Part shown: one piece after another, positions 17,701 through 26,126 of the stretch
Layout: each line of letters starts with the position of its first letter
How positions within the stretch are numbered: the first letter of the stretch is position 1
Assembly: GCA_900541555.1 (NCBI GenBank)
Contig: UQKE01000005.1
Coordinates: forward strand, 18,919 to 82,918
DNA: 64,000 bases
Source: an uncultured Porphyromonadaceae bacterium
Lineage (GTDB): Bacteria > Bacteroidota > Bacteroidia > Bacteroidales > Muribaculaceae
Direction: 5' to 3'
Position numbers and translations under genes: made by a program
The notes under the pieces: generated by a model
What the model saw: only the letters and a program-made list of their open reading frames with translations
What the model was told of the DNA's origin: nothing
Database searches by the model: none

Positions 17701-18395
17701 ATGATTGCAAACGACAGCAGAAGAGCGAGAAGCGAACCTTTGACTGTGGTTTTTTCGAACTTGCGATAGTAGATCACGAGGATGATTGCCGGAATGCACA
17801 GCAAGTTAAGCAAGTGTACGGCAACCGATACGCCAATCACGTAGGCAATGGCTATCAGATAGCGGTCGGAGCGAGGATCTTCGCATCGGTTTTCCCATTT
17901 CAGGATAAGCCAAAACGTAAGTGCCGTGCAGAAGGAAGAAAAGGCATAAACTTCGCCTTCGACTGCCGAAAACCAGAATGTGTCGCTCCAAGCGTAAACA
18001 AGCGCGCCGCAAAGCCCGCTGCCCATGATGATGGCGAGTTTCGTCCAAGAAAGGAAATTCAGGTCGTCGTCGGCTTTGACGATTAGGCGGCGCACGAGAT
18101 GGGTTATCGTCCAAAACAGCAGCAAAATCGTTCCCGCGCTAAGCAATCCGGACATGGCGTTGACGCATAGCGCGACTGTTTCCGGACCCGATGCGAAATG
18201 GGAGAAGAAATTGGCTGTAAGCATGAATATGGGGTTGCCGGGCGGGTGTCCGACTTCCAATTTGTAACCTTGCGCGATAAATTCGCCGCAATCCCAGAAA
18301 CTCGCTGTCGGCTCGAGTGTAAGCATGTATGTGACTGTTGCCACGATAAATACGAGCCAGCCGAGCGTGTTGTTTATCTTGTTGTAGTTTCTCAT
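14769..18395 (-). CDS. Giant DUF2723 membrane protein, first of a tandem pair
   Basis: 1208 residues, with the same plan as its downstream paralogue: GT-C-like membrane helices in the first half (signature EPTASFWDCGEFIAQ, then VGHPPGNP) and a long soluble second half. Shared stretches such as SWSDTFWFSAVE-like and ERDYAYAGSFYAF run through both. The aspartate of WDCGE is the likely catalytic residue by analogy with GT-C enzymes. It heads an apparent operon: two DUF2723 genes, a deacetylase and queG. The -7 box TATCTTTG lies 36 bases before its start. Function beyond family membership is inferred. Confidence 0.86.
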   Translation of the reverse strand: MRNYNKINNTLGWLVFIVATVTYMLTLEPTASFWDCGEFIAQGYKLEVGHPPGNPIFMLTANFFSHFASGPETVALCVNAMSGLLSAGTILLLFWTITHLVRRLIVKADDDLNFLSWTKLAIIMGSGLCGALVYAWSDTFWFSAVEGEVYAFSSFCTALTFWLILKWENRCEDPRSDRYLIAIAYVIGVSVAVHLLNLLCIPAIILVIYYRKFEKTTVKGSLLALLLSFAIIVLILYGLVPGFVEMAQYAELLFVNTFGFSFNSGALAYALAFAGLLVWSIYVFHKQRNENAMKWVFLLVAFFSGIFFIGDSLFIPVLLTAALAVYLFAFCGQRLPVRILYNVVLYIAVIFAGYSSYALILIRSTAQTPMDQNSPDNVFALSSYLNREQYGKTPLLYGPVYSAPVLRDATGNPVSEEATKYEKEVKATPDAPDRYIEIDDEYNRDYRYSPSTNMFFPRLYDSSSKAKYESCMGGIKTKSVQAIVYDGDNATQTVEVPTFTENLRYFFQYQLNYMYWRYFLWNFAGRQNDIQGHGEITHGNWISGIPFIDNPRLGDQSLLPDELGKGNAGHNVFYMLPLLFGIIGLLWQAYKGKRGIEQFWIVFFLFFMTGIAIVIYLNQTPEQPRERDYAYAGSFYAFAIWVGMGVAGLSSLIRHLAKTVMLNSFEKPAAAIAVALGIFIPLQVVSQTWDDHDRSGRYACRDFGMNYLTSVDKNGIIFTSGDNDTFPLWYAQEVEGWRTDVRVVNLSYLATDWYMAQMRRPAYESAPLPMQADNGTFAYNRRLFGIFGNYLEHPTAPKSVKDAIADYYNPEIHFAENDGEKYPYFNYPNMYIPLDPAQLVKNGMIPAGYEFAVADHLTVDATKDIYTTRKDNYTLSSAKVMSLDIISSDINEGWKRPLYFAMTVPDEYYSLFNNYMQTSGMAYEITPIDNRSYGTIGAGFTDNAYRNITEKFRWGGLDKATPDNPPYFDETASRMVNTTRTAILETVANLIEEGAGAQDLKSLDDSIAKAFPAHIFTPEFAADRYEKARKLLTLMEKKLPEFVVPSNFDIADRTARFYYRLYDLTDNKADRENGDRIIRAALDRFAQNMRYYQSLNIGQLGAMSYIDNYLFFDGGYLSMLLTCYEGNSDLAKQELEALKKAGVDIWGCYKRAILRTADGSTDAARNVYFATQMFYDLAEPEEIDKFFNDNDDCAQIVAELLRHAAQNE

Positions 18396-18430
18396 CGAAA
18401 TGAATTTGATTGTTTTATCGATTTAATTTG

Positions 18431-18438
18431 CAAAGATA
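18431..18438 (-). promoter_or_regulatory. -7 box of the DUF2723 operon promoter
   Basis: TATCTTTG on the minus strand matches TAnnTTTG. CTTG (18462-18459), one base off TTTG, is found at a 20-base spacing upstream. Confidence 0.65.
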
Positions 18439-18558
18439 AATTTGATTTATAGATATTGCAAGCCGATTGACGGAAGGCGTGCCGCTCTTTAACTAAATTG
18501 GCGGATTTAAACAAAATTAAAAAACGGTTTGCCGCATGGGTTGAAACGGTTGAATCTG

Positions 18559-19515
18559 TCAGTCGGTGCATGTTTTCGAATCGTCGACGGGTTCGCCGAG
18601 GTAGGGTTCGATGTGGATGTTGGCAATGGTGGATTGCCCATACTTTTCTTTCAATGTGTTTTCGACGCGATTGGCAATTTCGTGGGCTTCAACGATGGTC
18701 AGGTTCGTATCTACTTTGATGTGGAAGTCGAGGATGTAGATGTTTCCGTTTTTGCGAGTTCGCAAATGATGATATGCCCGGACGCCGTCCACTTGCCCGA
18801 TTACGCCGGCAATTTCTTTCGTGACAGAATCGGGAAGCGACACTTCGAGCAATTCCCGAATCGACGGCAACGCAAGCCGGTATGCCACAAGCCCGATGAA
18901 CACGCTGACGATGGCTGCGGCTATCGGGTCGAGCACGCGCCATTGGTCGCCGAGAAACATGGCGCATCCGATGCCGATCAATACGGCGACGCTTGAAAAA
19001 GCGTCGCTGCGATGATGCCACGCGTTTGCCACGAGGGCGGTGCTTTTGATTTGTTCGCCCACGATGCGCGTATATTGGAAAAGCCATTCCTTGACGGCGA
19101 TGGAAATGAATGCCATTATGAATGTGATCATTGCGGGGCGTGCCAACGACTTGCCGTTGATAGCATCGATGATTGTTGCCGCGCTCGACACAAACAGGCC
19201 GATGGCAACAGCAAACAAGGCGAAGCTGATGAGCATGGTGGCAAAGGTCTCGAATTTTCCATGCCCATAGCGGTATTTCGCATTTTCTCCTTTCGACGAA
19301 ACTCCGATAAACACAATGACAATCACATCGGTCACCGAATCGGAGATGGAATGGATTCCGTCGGCAATCATGGCTCCGGAATGGCCGATTATGCCGGCGG
19401 CAACTTTTGCTGTCGATAGGACAATGTTGACAACGAATCCAATCCATGTCACTTTCTTTGCGCGTTCGGCTCGCGAAATGGCTGGATCGGGCGATGCGGG
19501 AAGATTGCGTTTCAT
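18559..19515 (-). CDS. Cation diffusion facilitator (CDF) family metal transporter
   Basis: Proton-coupled efflux of a divalent metal (Zn, Fe, Mn, Co or Cd class) across the inner membrane. The 318-residue protein has six membrane helices. Metal residues appear in helix 2 (DGIHSISDSVTD, with His55 and Asp59) and helix 5 (AWHHRSDAFSS, with His167 and Asp171). A cytosolic ferredoxin-like C-terminal domain spans about 225-305. The His-Asp pairs resemble those of zinc or iron carriers, but specificity is not certain. It follows the PurF-like gene by 34 bases on the same strand. Confidence 0.92.
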   Translation of the reverse strand: MKRNLPASPDPAISRAERAKKVTWIGFVVNIVLSTAKVAAGIIGHSGAMIADGIHSISDSVTDVIVIVFIGVSSKGENAKYRYGHGKFETFATMLISFALFAVAIGLFVSSAATIIDAINGKSLARPAMITFIMAFISIAVKEWLFQYTRIVGEQIKSTALVANAWHHRSDAFSSVAVLIGIGCAMFLGDQWRVLDPIAAAIVSVFIGLVAYRLALPSIRELLEVSLPDSVTKEIAGVIGQVDGVRAYHHLRTRKNGNIYILDFHIKVDTNLTIVEAHEIANRVENTLKEKYGQSTIANIHIEPYLGEPVDDSKTCTD

Positions 19516-19549
19516 GCTGTTGTCGTTTTAGAGTCGATTTCTGAAATGG

Positions 19550-20956
19550 TCAGAACCGGCTTGAACCGTCGAAACAGTGCGTGCAAATTTTGCATTTGGG
19601 AAGTCCGATGGCTTTCACCAAGGTTTCGATTTTGTTGAATTTCAACGATGTCAGCCCGAACCGGCGGCGGATTTCTTCGACTAATCGCTTGTATTCGGGC
19701 GAATCGGTCGTCGCATATTTTTCAAGGTTTTTATTGGCATCGCCTTCGAGGTCTTGTATGATGCGGCGGGTGATCAGCTCCATGTCGCTTTTCGACGAAG
19801 TGAAGCCAATGAACGGGCAGCCGTAGATGAGCGGGGGGCAGGCAATGCGGATATGCACTTCTTTCGCTCCGTAATCGTAGAGCATTTTCACGTTGTCGCG
19901 CAGCTGGGTGCCGCGCACGATGGAGTCGTCGCAAAACAGCAATCGTTTGCCTTCGAGCATGGCGCGATTGGGAATCAGTTTCATTTTTGCCACCAGCGAG
20001 CGCATCGATTGGTTGCTCGGCATGAAGCTTCGCGGCCATGTTGGCGTGTATTTGCAAATGGCGCGATGGTAGGGCACGCCTTTTCCTTCGGCATAGCCCA
20101 AGGCCATGCCGACGCCGGAGTCGGGGATGCCGCAGGCGCAATCCACTTCGGAATCGTCTGTTTTTCCCATTTCCGCCCCGCAAGCGAAGCGCACCATCTC
20201 CACGTTGCGATTTTCATAGCATGAAGTGGGGAATCCGTAGTAAACCCACAGGAATGAACAGATCTGCATCTCTTCGTTGGGCTCGCGCAATTGCGTGATG
20301 CCATCGGCTGTGATATGGAGTATTTCTCCGGGGCCGATATATCGCTCTATTTCGTAATCGAGATTCGGGAAGCAGGAAGATTCGCTCGAAACGGCGTAGG
20401 CTCCTTCCTTTCGTCCCACCACAATCGGCGTGCGCCCCAATTTGTCGCGAGCGGCGATGATGCCATTTTCCGTAAGCAGCAACATCGAGCAAGAGCCCTT
20501 GATTTTGTTGTAAACGTTTTCGATGCCTTCTTTGAAGGTTTGCCCTTGCGTGATGAGCAGAGCAATCAATTCTGTTTGGTTCGTCTTTCCCGAACTCAGT
20601 TCGGCGAAGTGGTGGTTCTCGGCGAGCAGGCTTTTTTCGAGTTCGTCGAGATTGCATATTTTCGCCACGGTCACGATGGCGAATCGGCCGAGGCGGGAGT
20701 TGAAAATGATTGGTTGCGGATCTGTGTCGCTGATTATTCCGATGCCGGAATTTCCGGTGAAACGATCGAGTTCGGATTCAAATTTTGTTCGGAAATACGC
20801 ATTTTCCAAGTTGTGAATCGATCGTATAAAACCTTTGTCTGCATCGTAAGTCGCCATTCCGGCGCGGCGTGTGCCTAAATGCGAATTATAATCTGTTCCA
20901 TAAAACAAGTCGGCTTTGCATGCCGATTTTGCTGTTACTCCGAAAAAACCGCCCAT
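19550..20956 (-). CDS. PurF-like protein lacking the glutaminase nucleophile cysteine
   Basis: 468 residues with the two-domain plan of amidophosphoribosyltransferase: an N-terminal Ntn glutamine amidotransferase-like domain and a C-terminal phosphoribosyltransferase domain. The PRPP loop FCDDSIVRGTQL, near residues 338-350, is intact. The true enzyme begins MCG, with the cysteine exposed after Met removal. This protein begins MGGFFGV, so the nucleophile is replaced by glycine. The C-terminus ends CKICTHCFDGSSRF. It may use ammonia, have another role, or be a regulatory paralogue of a real PurF elsewhere. It is first in a likely operon with the CDF transporter. Confidence 0.8.
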   Translation of the reverse strand: MGGFFGVTAKSACKADLFYGTDYNSHLGTRRAGMATYDADKGFIRSIHNLENAYFRTKFESELDRFTGNSGIGIISDTDPQPIIFNSRLGRFAIVTVAKICNLDELEKSLLAENHHFAELSSGKTNQTELIALLITQGQTFKEGIENVYNKIKGSCSMLLLTENGIIAARDKLGRTPIVVGRKEGAYAVSSESSCFPNLDYEIERYIGPGEILHITADGITQLREPNEEMQICSFLWVYYGFPTSCYENRNVEMVRFACGAEMGKTDDSEVDCACGIPDSGVGMALGYAEGKGVPYHRAICKYTPTWPRSFMPSNQSMRSLVAKMKLIPNRAMLEGKRLLFCDDSIVRGTQLRDNVKMLYDYGAKEVHIRIACPPLIYGCPFIGFTSSKSDMELITRRIIQDLEGDANKNLEKYATTDSPEYKRLVEEIRRRFGLTSLKFNKIETLVKAIGLPKCKICTHCFDGSSRF

Positions 20957-20982
20957 ATTGCATATATTTGAAAAAATACATG

Positions 20983-20990
20983 CAAAGGTA
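20983..20990 (-). promoter_or_regulatory. -7 box for the PurF-like gene
   Basis: TACCTTTG on the minus strand, an exact TAnnTTTG match, 27 bases before the start codon. Twenty bases upstream the strand reads CTTT rather than TTTG. Confidence 0.6.
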
Positions 20991-21046
20991 CGGCACTGCG
21001 TTGAGATATGAAAGACGGATTTTGGAAAAATCCGCGCAACGGAAGA

Positions 21047-22309
21047 TTATTTGATTTCGTGGCGGATGTTTCCCTGTGTTTGCCACACGTAGAGCCGGTC
21101 GCTGGGGCGTATGCGTGAGTCGACACGAATGGAGAAACGCTCGCCGCGCACGGTTTTTTCGACCGGTTTCAAGTCGACGCGTATTTCGTCGACAGTCATG
21201 ATGATGGCGCCGGTGGTGGGGCCGGTGATGACGATTTCGTCGCCTTTGCAGAGCTCGCCGTTTTCCATTTGAAATTCGGCCACGCGGATGTTGGAGAAAT
21301 ACCGGATGCCTTTGGCGGCATAGACTTTTACGCGGGTTGCGGAAGAGCCATATTTTGCCGACCATTCGCCGAGCCGTTGCCCGAGATAGTACCCGTCCCA
21401 GAATCCTCGATTGAACACTTTCGACAAGCGTTCGTCCCAACGGGCGATTTTTTCTTCGGAGAACGTGCCGTCGATGCAAGCATTCAACGCTTCGTCGTAG
21501 CACGACACGACGGTCCGCACATATTCGGGGCCTCGGGCGCGACCTTCGATTTTGAACACGCGCACTCCCGCGTCAATCATTTTGTTTAAGAAATGAATTG
21601 TTTTCAAATCTTTTGGCGACATGATGTATTTATTGTCGATGGCCAATTTGTCGCCTGTTTCGAGGTCGGTCACTTCGTATCCGCGACGGCAAATTTGGGT
21701 GCATGCGCCGCGATTTGCCGACGAATTGCGTTCGTGGAGGCTTAGATAGCATTTCCCTGATATTGCCATGCAAAGGGCGCCGTGGCAGAACATCTCGATT
21801 CTCACTTTTTCCCCGTGCGGGCCTTTGATGTTTTCTTTTTCGATGCGGTCGTGGATGGCAGCCACTTGCGTCAGGTTTAATTCTCGCGCCAACACGACAA
21901 CGTCGGCATAGTCGGCATAGAATCGCAAGGCTTCGGTGTTGGAAATGTTCACTTGTGTGGAAATATGCACTTCTTCGCCGATTTGGCGGGCATACCGGAT
22001 TGCGGCCATGTCGGAAGCGATGATGGCAGAAATGCCGGCTTCTTTGGCTGCGTCGACAATGTCATGCATCCGTTCCATGTCCTCGTCGTAGACGATGGTG
22101 TTGACTGTGAGATAGCTTTTTAAGCCGTTTTCGTTGCAGATGCGTGCTATTTGCCGCAAATCGTCCAACGAAAAATTGTTCGACGATTTGGCGCGCATGT
22201 TCAGCCCTTCTATGCCGAAATAGATGGCATCGGCTCCTCCTTGAATCGCCGCATATAGCGACTCGTAGGAGCCGACGGGTGCCATGATTTCAAAGTCTTT
22301 TCGTTTCAT
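21047..22309 (-). CDS. U32 family protein (peptidase U32 / tRNA-hydroxylation TrhP-like)
   Basis: About 420 residues. The start MKRKDFEIMAPVGSYESL, followed by GADAIYFGIEGLNMR, is the TIM-barrel opening of U32 proteins. The cysteine set of this family is present in CHGALC, GKCYLS and ANRGACTQICRRGYE, probably an iron-sulfur site. Relatives act in prephenate-dependent hydroxylation of uridine-34 in tRNA (TrhP) or of 23S rRNA (RlhA); older annotation called them collagenase-like proteases. A Met 11 codons upstream (22342) is possible, but the family sequence begins at 22309. It lies 39 bases downstream of the META lipoprotein gene on the same strand. Confidence 0.88.
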   Translation of the reverse strand: MKRKDFEIMAPVGSYESLYAAIQGGADAIYFGIEGLNMRAKSSNNFSLDDLRQIARICNENGLKSYLTVNTIVYDEDMERMHDIVDAAKEAGISAIIASDMAAIRYARQIGEEVHISTQVNISNTEALRFYADYADVVVLARELNLTQVAAIHDRIEKENIKGPHGEKVRIEMFCHGALCMAISGKCYLSLHERNSSANRGACTQICRRGYEVTDLETGDKLAIDNKYIMSPKDLKTIHFLNKMIDAGVRVFKIEGRARGPEYVRTVVSCYDEALNACIDGTFSEEKIARWDERLSKVFNRGFWDGYYLGQRLGEWSAKYGSSATRVKVYAAKGIRYFSNIRVAEFQMENGELCKGDEIVITGPTTGAIIMTVDEIRVDLKPVEKTVRGERFSIRVDSRIRPSDRLYVWQTQGNIRHEIK

Positions 22310-22348
22310 CGCTTGTGGATTCTTGGCCGCAAAAATAGGCAATTTGGC

Positions 22349-23122
22349 TTAGCGTTCCAATATGATGAGGAGTTGTCCCGATTCGTCGAACAATCCTACG
22401 CGCCCGCCATACATCATTCCATAAGATTTAGTTTCGCCAATGGCGGCAAGGAGTTTTTGTTCGAATTCCATGTTCGGGCATAGTTTTAAGGAAGCAGCCA
22501 TGTCGGAAGAGAACGACAGTTTTTGTCCGTCGCCTGTCGTGTAGGAACCGTAGAACGTGTTGCATCCGGAACTGCCGTGGGTTAAATGCTCTTCCGTGTC
22601 GAACCAAATGACGGGTTGTTCTTCTGTTTGTCCTTTCGATGGGAATCCGTCGGCGCTGACAATTTTCCATTCGCCCTGCAAGTCGGAATGCTTCATTTTT
22701 CCAATGCGTTTTTGCAGGCGTCCGACGATTGCCCCCGAAGCATCGGTGAGCGCAACGGTCTCTTTGCCATCGAATTTGGCTCCTTTGACTTTTTTCAGCA
22801 TGTCGAGCATGCCGTTTTCAGTGGTCATGTCGGCACAGAGCATGCGGGTTGCTCCCACTTTGTCGAACGAAATAGCGCCGGGCGCGGCTGTCGTGTCGAG
22901 AGAGCCGACAAGGCGGTTGCAACCGGCAAACCCGTAAATGCGTCCTTCGCCGGCATTGATTCCTATATATGGCATTTTGTCGGCGACGGGCATGGTTTTG
23001 CCGCCGATGGCTATCACGTCCCATTCGCCGGCAAGGTTGGCAATGTCGGCTTTCTTATTTGTTCCGCATGCAGCGAGCGTTAACACTGCGATGCTTGCTG
23101 CCAAAAGTTTCAGATTTTTCAT
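22349..23122 (-). CDS. Lipoprotein with two META (HslJ-like) domains
   Basis: 257 residues with a lipoprotein signal peptide ending LTLAAC (Cys19), so it is anchored in a membrane facing the periplasm or outside. Two META-like repeats follow: about 30-130 (LAGEWDVIAIGG ... FAGCNRLVGS) and about 148-255 (LQGEWKIVSADG ... SSGCNTFYGS). Both have the G-C-N core of the family. META domains occur in HslJ, linked to novobiocin and heat response in E. coli, but no enzymatic role is known. It is followed by the U32 gene. Confidence 0.85.
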   Translation of the reverse strand: MKNLKLLAASIAVLTLAACGTNKKADIANLAGEWDVIAIGGKTMPVADKMPYIGINAGEGRIYGFAGCNRLVGSLDTTAAPGAISFDKVGATRMLCADMTTENGMLDMLKKVKGAKFDGKETVALTDASGAIVGRLQKRIGKMKHSDLQGEWKIVSADGFPSKGQTEEQPVIWFDTEEHLTHGSSGCNTFYGSYTTGDGQKLSFSSDMAASLKLCPNMEFEQKLLAAIGETKSYGMMYGGRVGLFDESGQLLIILER

Positions 23123-23185
23123 TGTGTCTTTTTTTTACATAAAACTTAAAAATTCATTATCACTGCATCTCCATGCGCGAAAAAA

Positions 23186-23764
23186 TCAAGAGGCGCATAA
23201 ATGTTCTATCAGGATTTTTGTGCCAAGACCAATCAAGACAAGTCCTCCGATAATTTCCATTTTGAAATTCAGCAAACGTCGTGCCAAAGCTCCAAAAAGG
23301 CTTCCGGCCACCGACATTGCAAACGAGACGGCTCCTATGATGCCGACGGGAAACAGCAATGAGCCGAAATCGGCATAGCCGGTGAATGCAAACGTGATGC
23401 CGACGGCAAGCGCGTCGATGCTTGTGGCGACGGCAAGCGTCAGCACGACGGCGAGCCGCGAAATGTCGAAATGGCATCCGTCGTTTTCCGGCTTTATGCC
23501 TTCGACGATCATTTTCACCCCGAGCAATCCGAGCAACCCGAATGCAATCCAATGGTCGCACGCTTGGATTTTATCGCTGAACAGGCTTGCGGCAAACCAT
23601 CCGAGCAACGGCATTGCCGCTTGAAACAACCCGAAAAAGAACGCGGTGCGAATTATTGTCCGAACAACGATTTTTTTCAACAAAGCTCCGCTTGCCACAG
23701 AAACAGAAAAGCAGTCCATGGCAAGGCTGAAAGCCAGCAACCATATTTCCCATGCGTTCATCAT
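23186..23764 (-). CDS. mntP: Manganese efflux pump, MntP family
   Basis: 192 residues with six predicted membrane helices. The two family motifs are present: SLAMDCFSVSVASG with Asp17, and ATSIDALAVGIT with a second buried aspartate. Members export Mn(II) to prevent manganese poisoning. It lies 16 bases after proA, apparently at the end of the M16-GNAT-proB-proA operon. No manganese riboswitch is visible in that short spacer, so control may rest with the operon promoter. Confidence 0.88.
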   Translation of the reverse strand: MMNAWEIWLLAFSLAMDCFSVSVASGALLKKIVVRTIIRTAFFFGLFQAAMPLLGWFAASLFSDKIQACDHWIAFGLLGLLGVKMIVEGIKPENDGCHFDISRLAVVLTLAVATSIDALAVGITFAFTGYADFGSLLFPVGIIGAVSFAMSVAGSLFGALARRLLNFKMEIIGGLVLIGLGTKILIEHLCAS

Positions 23765-23780
23765 GACAGCTTGTCTTTTT

Positions 23781-25031
23781 TCAAGGTTTGCGTATTTGCC
23801 CGTTGCCGGTCACGATGTATTTGTAGGTTGTCATCTCAGGCAATGCCATAGGCCCTCTGGCATGCAGCTTTTGGGTGGATATGCCTATTTCGGCTCCGAA
23901 GCCAAACTGCCCGCCATCGGTGAACGACGTGGGAAGGTTGGCGTAGACGCATGCGGCATCGACTTCCTGTTCGAACATGGTGCAAGCCCCATTGTCGTCG
24001 GCAATAATGCTTTCGCTGTGCTTAGACGAGTAGAGCGCGATATGGTTTAACGCCTCTTCCATGCCGTTCACGACGCGAATGCTCATTTTGTAGTCGAGAA
24101 ATTCTTTTCCAAAATCGTCGTCGCGGGCGTGTTCCAATAGCGGATATTTCCCTGAAAGGGCGCTGTGGGCATCGGCATCGGCATAGAGCGTGACATTGTG
24201 GGCGGCCAGCGGCTCGACCAGCGCCGGCAAGTCTTGAAGCCTGTCGCGGTCGATCAGCAGGCAGTCGAGCGCATTGCATACGCTGACGCGCCGCGTTTTC
24301 GCATTTTCAACGATTGCTTTCCCCATTGCCAGATTGCCCGACGAGTGGAAATAGCAATGGCACACGCCCGCTCCTGTCTCGATGACGGGAACTCGCGCAT
24401 TTTCACGCACAAATTCGATGAGGCGGCGGCTGCCGCGCGGAATCACCAAGTCGACAAACCCGACAGATTGGAGCAATTCTTTTGTCGTGGCATGGTCGGA
24501 TGGAAGCAACGAGACGCATGCTTCCGGAAATCCGGTATCGACGAGAACGCGGGCGATGACTTTTGTCAATGCGCGGTTTGAAAATTCGGCATCCGAACCG
24601 CCTTTGAGCAAGCATGCGTTTCCGCTTTTCAAGCAAAGCGACGCCACGTCGAGCGTCACATTGGGGCGGGCTTCGTAGATGATGCCTATCACGCCAAATG
24701 GAACGGTTGTTTTCCGAATGTGCATGCCGTTGGGTTGTGTCCACTCGGCCAGCGTTCGGTTGAGCGGCGACGGAAGGGCTGCGACATTTCTGATGCCGGA
24801 GGCAATGTCTGCGATTCTTTCGCGGGAAAGGCGCAAACGGTCGTATTTAGGGTTGGTGTCGTCCATGCGGGCAAGATCCCTGCTGTTGGCTTCCAATATG
24901 GAATCGGCCGATTTCTCGACTTCGTCGGCAAGCGATATTAGCAAGTGGTCGATTTCTTCGGTCGATTTCCTGTTTAGGCAGCGGGATGCTCGACGAGCTT
25001 CGGAGAGCAATTGGCGTAAGGATTCGTTCAT
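23781..25031 (-). CDS. proA: Gamma-glutamyl phosphate reductase
   Basis: Second step of proline synthesis: NADPH-dependent reduction of gamma-glutamyl phosphate to glutamate-5-semialdehyde. The 416-residue length is normal. The catalytic cysteine is Cys224 in ETGAGVCHCYF, and YEARPNVTLDVASLCLKSGNA at about 119-139 is the conserved nucleotide-binding region. It starts 3 bases after the proB stop, forming the classic proBA pair. The proC gene is not in the window. Confidence 0.95.
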   Translation of the reverse strand: MNESLRQLLSEARRASRCLNRKSTEEIDHLLISLADEVEKSADSILEANSRDLARMDDTNPKYDRLRLSRERIADIASGIRNVAALPSPLNRTLAEWTQPNGMHIRKTTVPFGVIGIIYEARPNVTLDVASLCLKSGNACLLKGGSDAEFSNRALTKVIARVLVDTGFPEACVSLLPSDHATTKELLQSVGFVDLVIPRGSRRLIEFVRENARVPVIETGAGVCHCYFHSSGNLAMGKAIVENAKTRRVSVCNALDCLLIDRDRLQDLPALVEPLAAHNVTLYADADAHSALSGKYPLLEHARDDDFGKEFLDYKMSIRVVNGMEEALNHIALYSSKHSESIIADDNGACTMFEQEVDAACVYANLPTSFTDGGQFGFGAEIGISTQKLHARGPMALPEMTTYKYIVTGNGQIRKP

Positions 25032-25034
25032 TTT

Positions 25035-26126
25035 TTACGATTGTTCGATGAAAAGATAATTATAGTGGACAATGGGTTTCTTCCCTTGTTTTCCTGCAAT
25101 TGAGCGCGCTTCGCGGCTGTCGTAGGCAGTGCGTCCGACAGCAAAGATGCGTCCGTCGGGCGAAGCGATTCTGACAATGTCGTCTTTTTCAAATTCCCCG
25201 TCGATGCGCACGATGCCTACGGGCAGAAGACTGTTGGCATGGGTGGAGACGAGGGCTTCGTATGCACCTTGGTTGACATGGATCACGCCTTTTGCGAAAT
25301 CTTCGCTATGTGCAATCCATTTTTTGACGCTCGACACGGGTCGCACGGCGGCCGTGAAAACGGTATGCGGCACGTCGCGGCGGTGCAATATGATGTCGGT
25401 CAGGATGTTGTCGCGCTTTCCATTGGCGATGAAGACAGAAATTCCTTCGTCTGCCACTTTTCGGGCGATGCGGAATTTCGTTTCCATTCCGCCTCTTCCA
25501 TAGGATGATTTGGCATTTCCGGCAAGCATTGTTTCGTCGAAAACAGTGTTTTGCTTGATTTCCCGAATCAGCGAGGCTTGTGGCGAGGACGGGTCGCCAT
25601 CGTAAACGCCATCGACATTGGAGAGAATCACCAAAGTGTCCATCCCCAGCATTGTGGCGATTAATCCGGACAATTCGTCGTTGTCGGTGAACATCAATTC
25701 CGTTACCGATACGGTATCGTTTTCATTGACAATCGGAATGACATCGTTTTCGAGCATCACTTCCATGCAATGTTTCTGGTTGAGATATTCCATGCGGGTC
25801 GAGAAACTTTCTTTCATGGTCAGCACCTGCCCGCATGTGATGCCGTGGTCGCGAAAAAATTCGTAATATCGATTGATGAGTTTGGCTTGCCCGACGGCAG
25901 AATATAATTGTCGGGCCGAAACGGGATCGAGCCGTTGGCGGCATGCCATTTCGCTGCGTCCTGAAGCTACGGCTCCGGAAGAAATGAGCACGATGGAGAA
26001 TCCGGCATGCCGGAGTTCTGCCACTTGGTCGACCAATGCCGACATGCGTGTGATGTCGAGCGTGCCGTCGCTGCGCGTGAGCACATTGCTTCCGATTTTG
26101 ACTGCTATTTTTTTTGCTTTGTTCAT
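25035..26126 (-). CDS. proB: Glutamate 5-kinase
   Basis: First committed step of proline synthesis: ATP-dependent phosphorylation of the gamma-carboxyl of glutamate. The 363-residue enzyme has an amino-acid kinase domain (KKIAVKIGSNVL at the start, SSGAVASGR, VNENDTVSV) and a C-terminal PUA domain from about 270. It is therefore the long, E. coli-like form and may be inhibited by proline. The start at 26126 overlaps the GNAT stop in an ATGA arrangement. A longer open frame exists upstream but lies antisense-free within the GNAT gene and has no family sequence. Confidence 0.95.
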   Translation of the reverse strand: MNKAKKIAVKIGSNVLTRSDGTLDITRMSALVDQVAELRHAGFSIVLISSGAVASGRSEMACRQRLDPVSARQLYSAVGQAKLINRYYEFFRDHGITCGQVLTMKESFSTRMEYLNQKHCMEVMLENDVIPIVNENDTVSVTELMFTDNDELSGLIATMLGMDTLVILSNVDGVYDGDPSSPQASLIREIKQNTVFDETMLAGNAKSSYGRGGMETKFRIARKVADEGISVFIANGKRDNILTDIILHRRDVPHTVFTAAVRPVSSVKKWIAHSEDFAKGVIHVNQGAYEALVSTHANSLLPVGIVRIDGEFEKDDIVRIASPDGRIFAVGRTAYDSREARSIAGKQGKKPIVHYNYLFIEQS

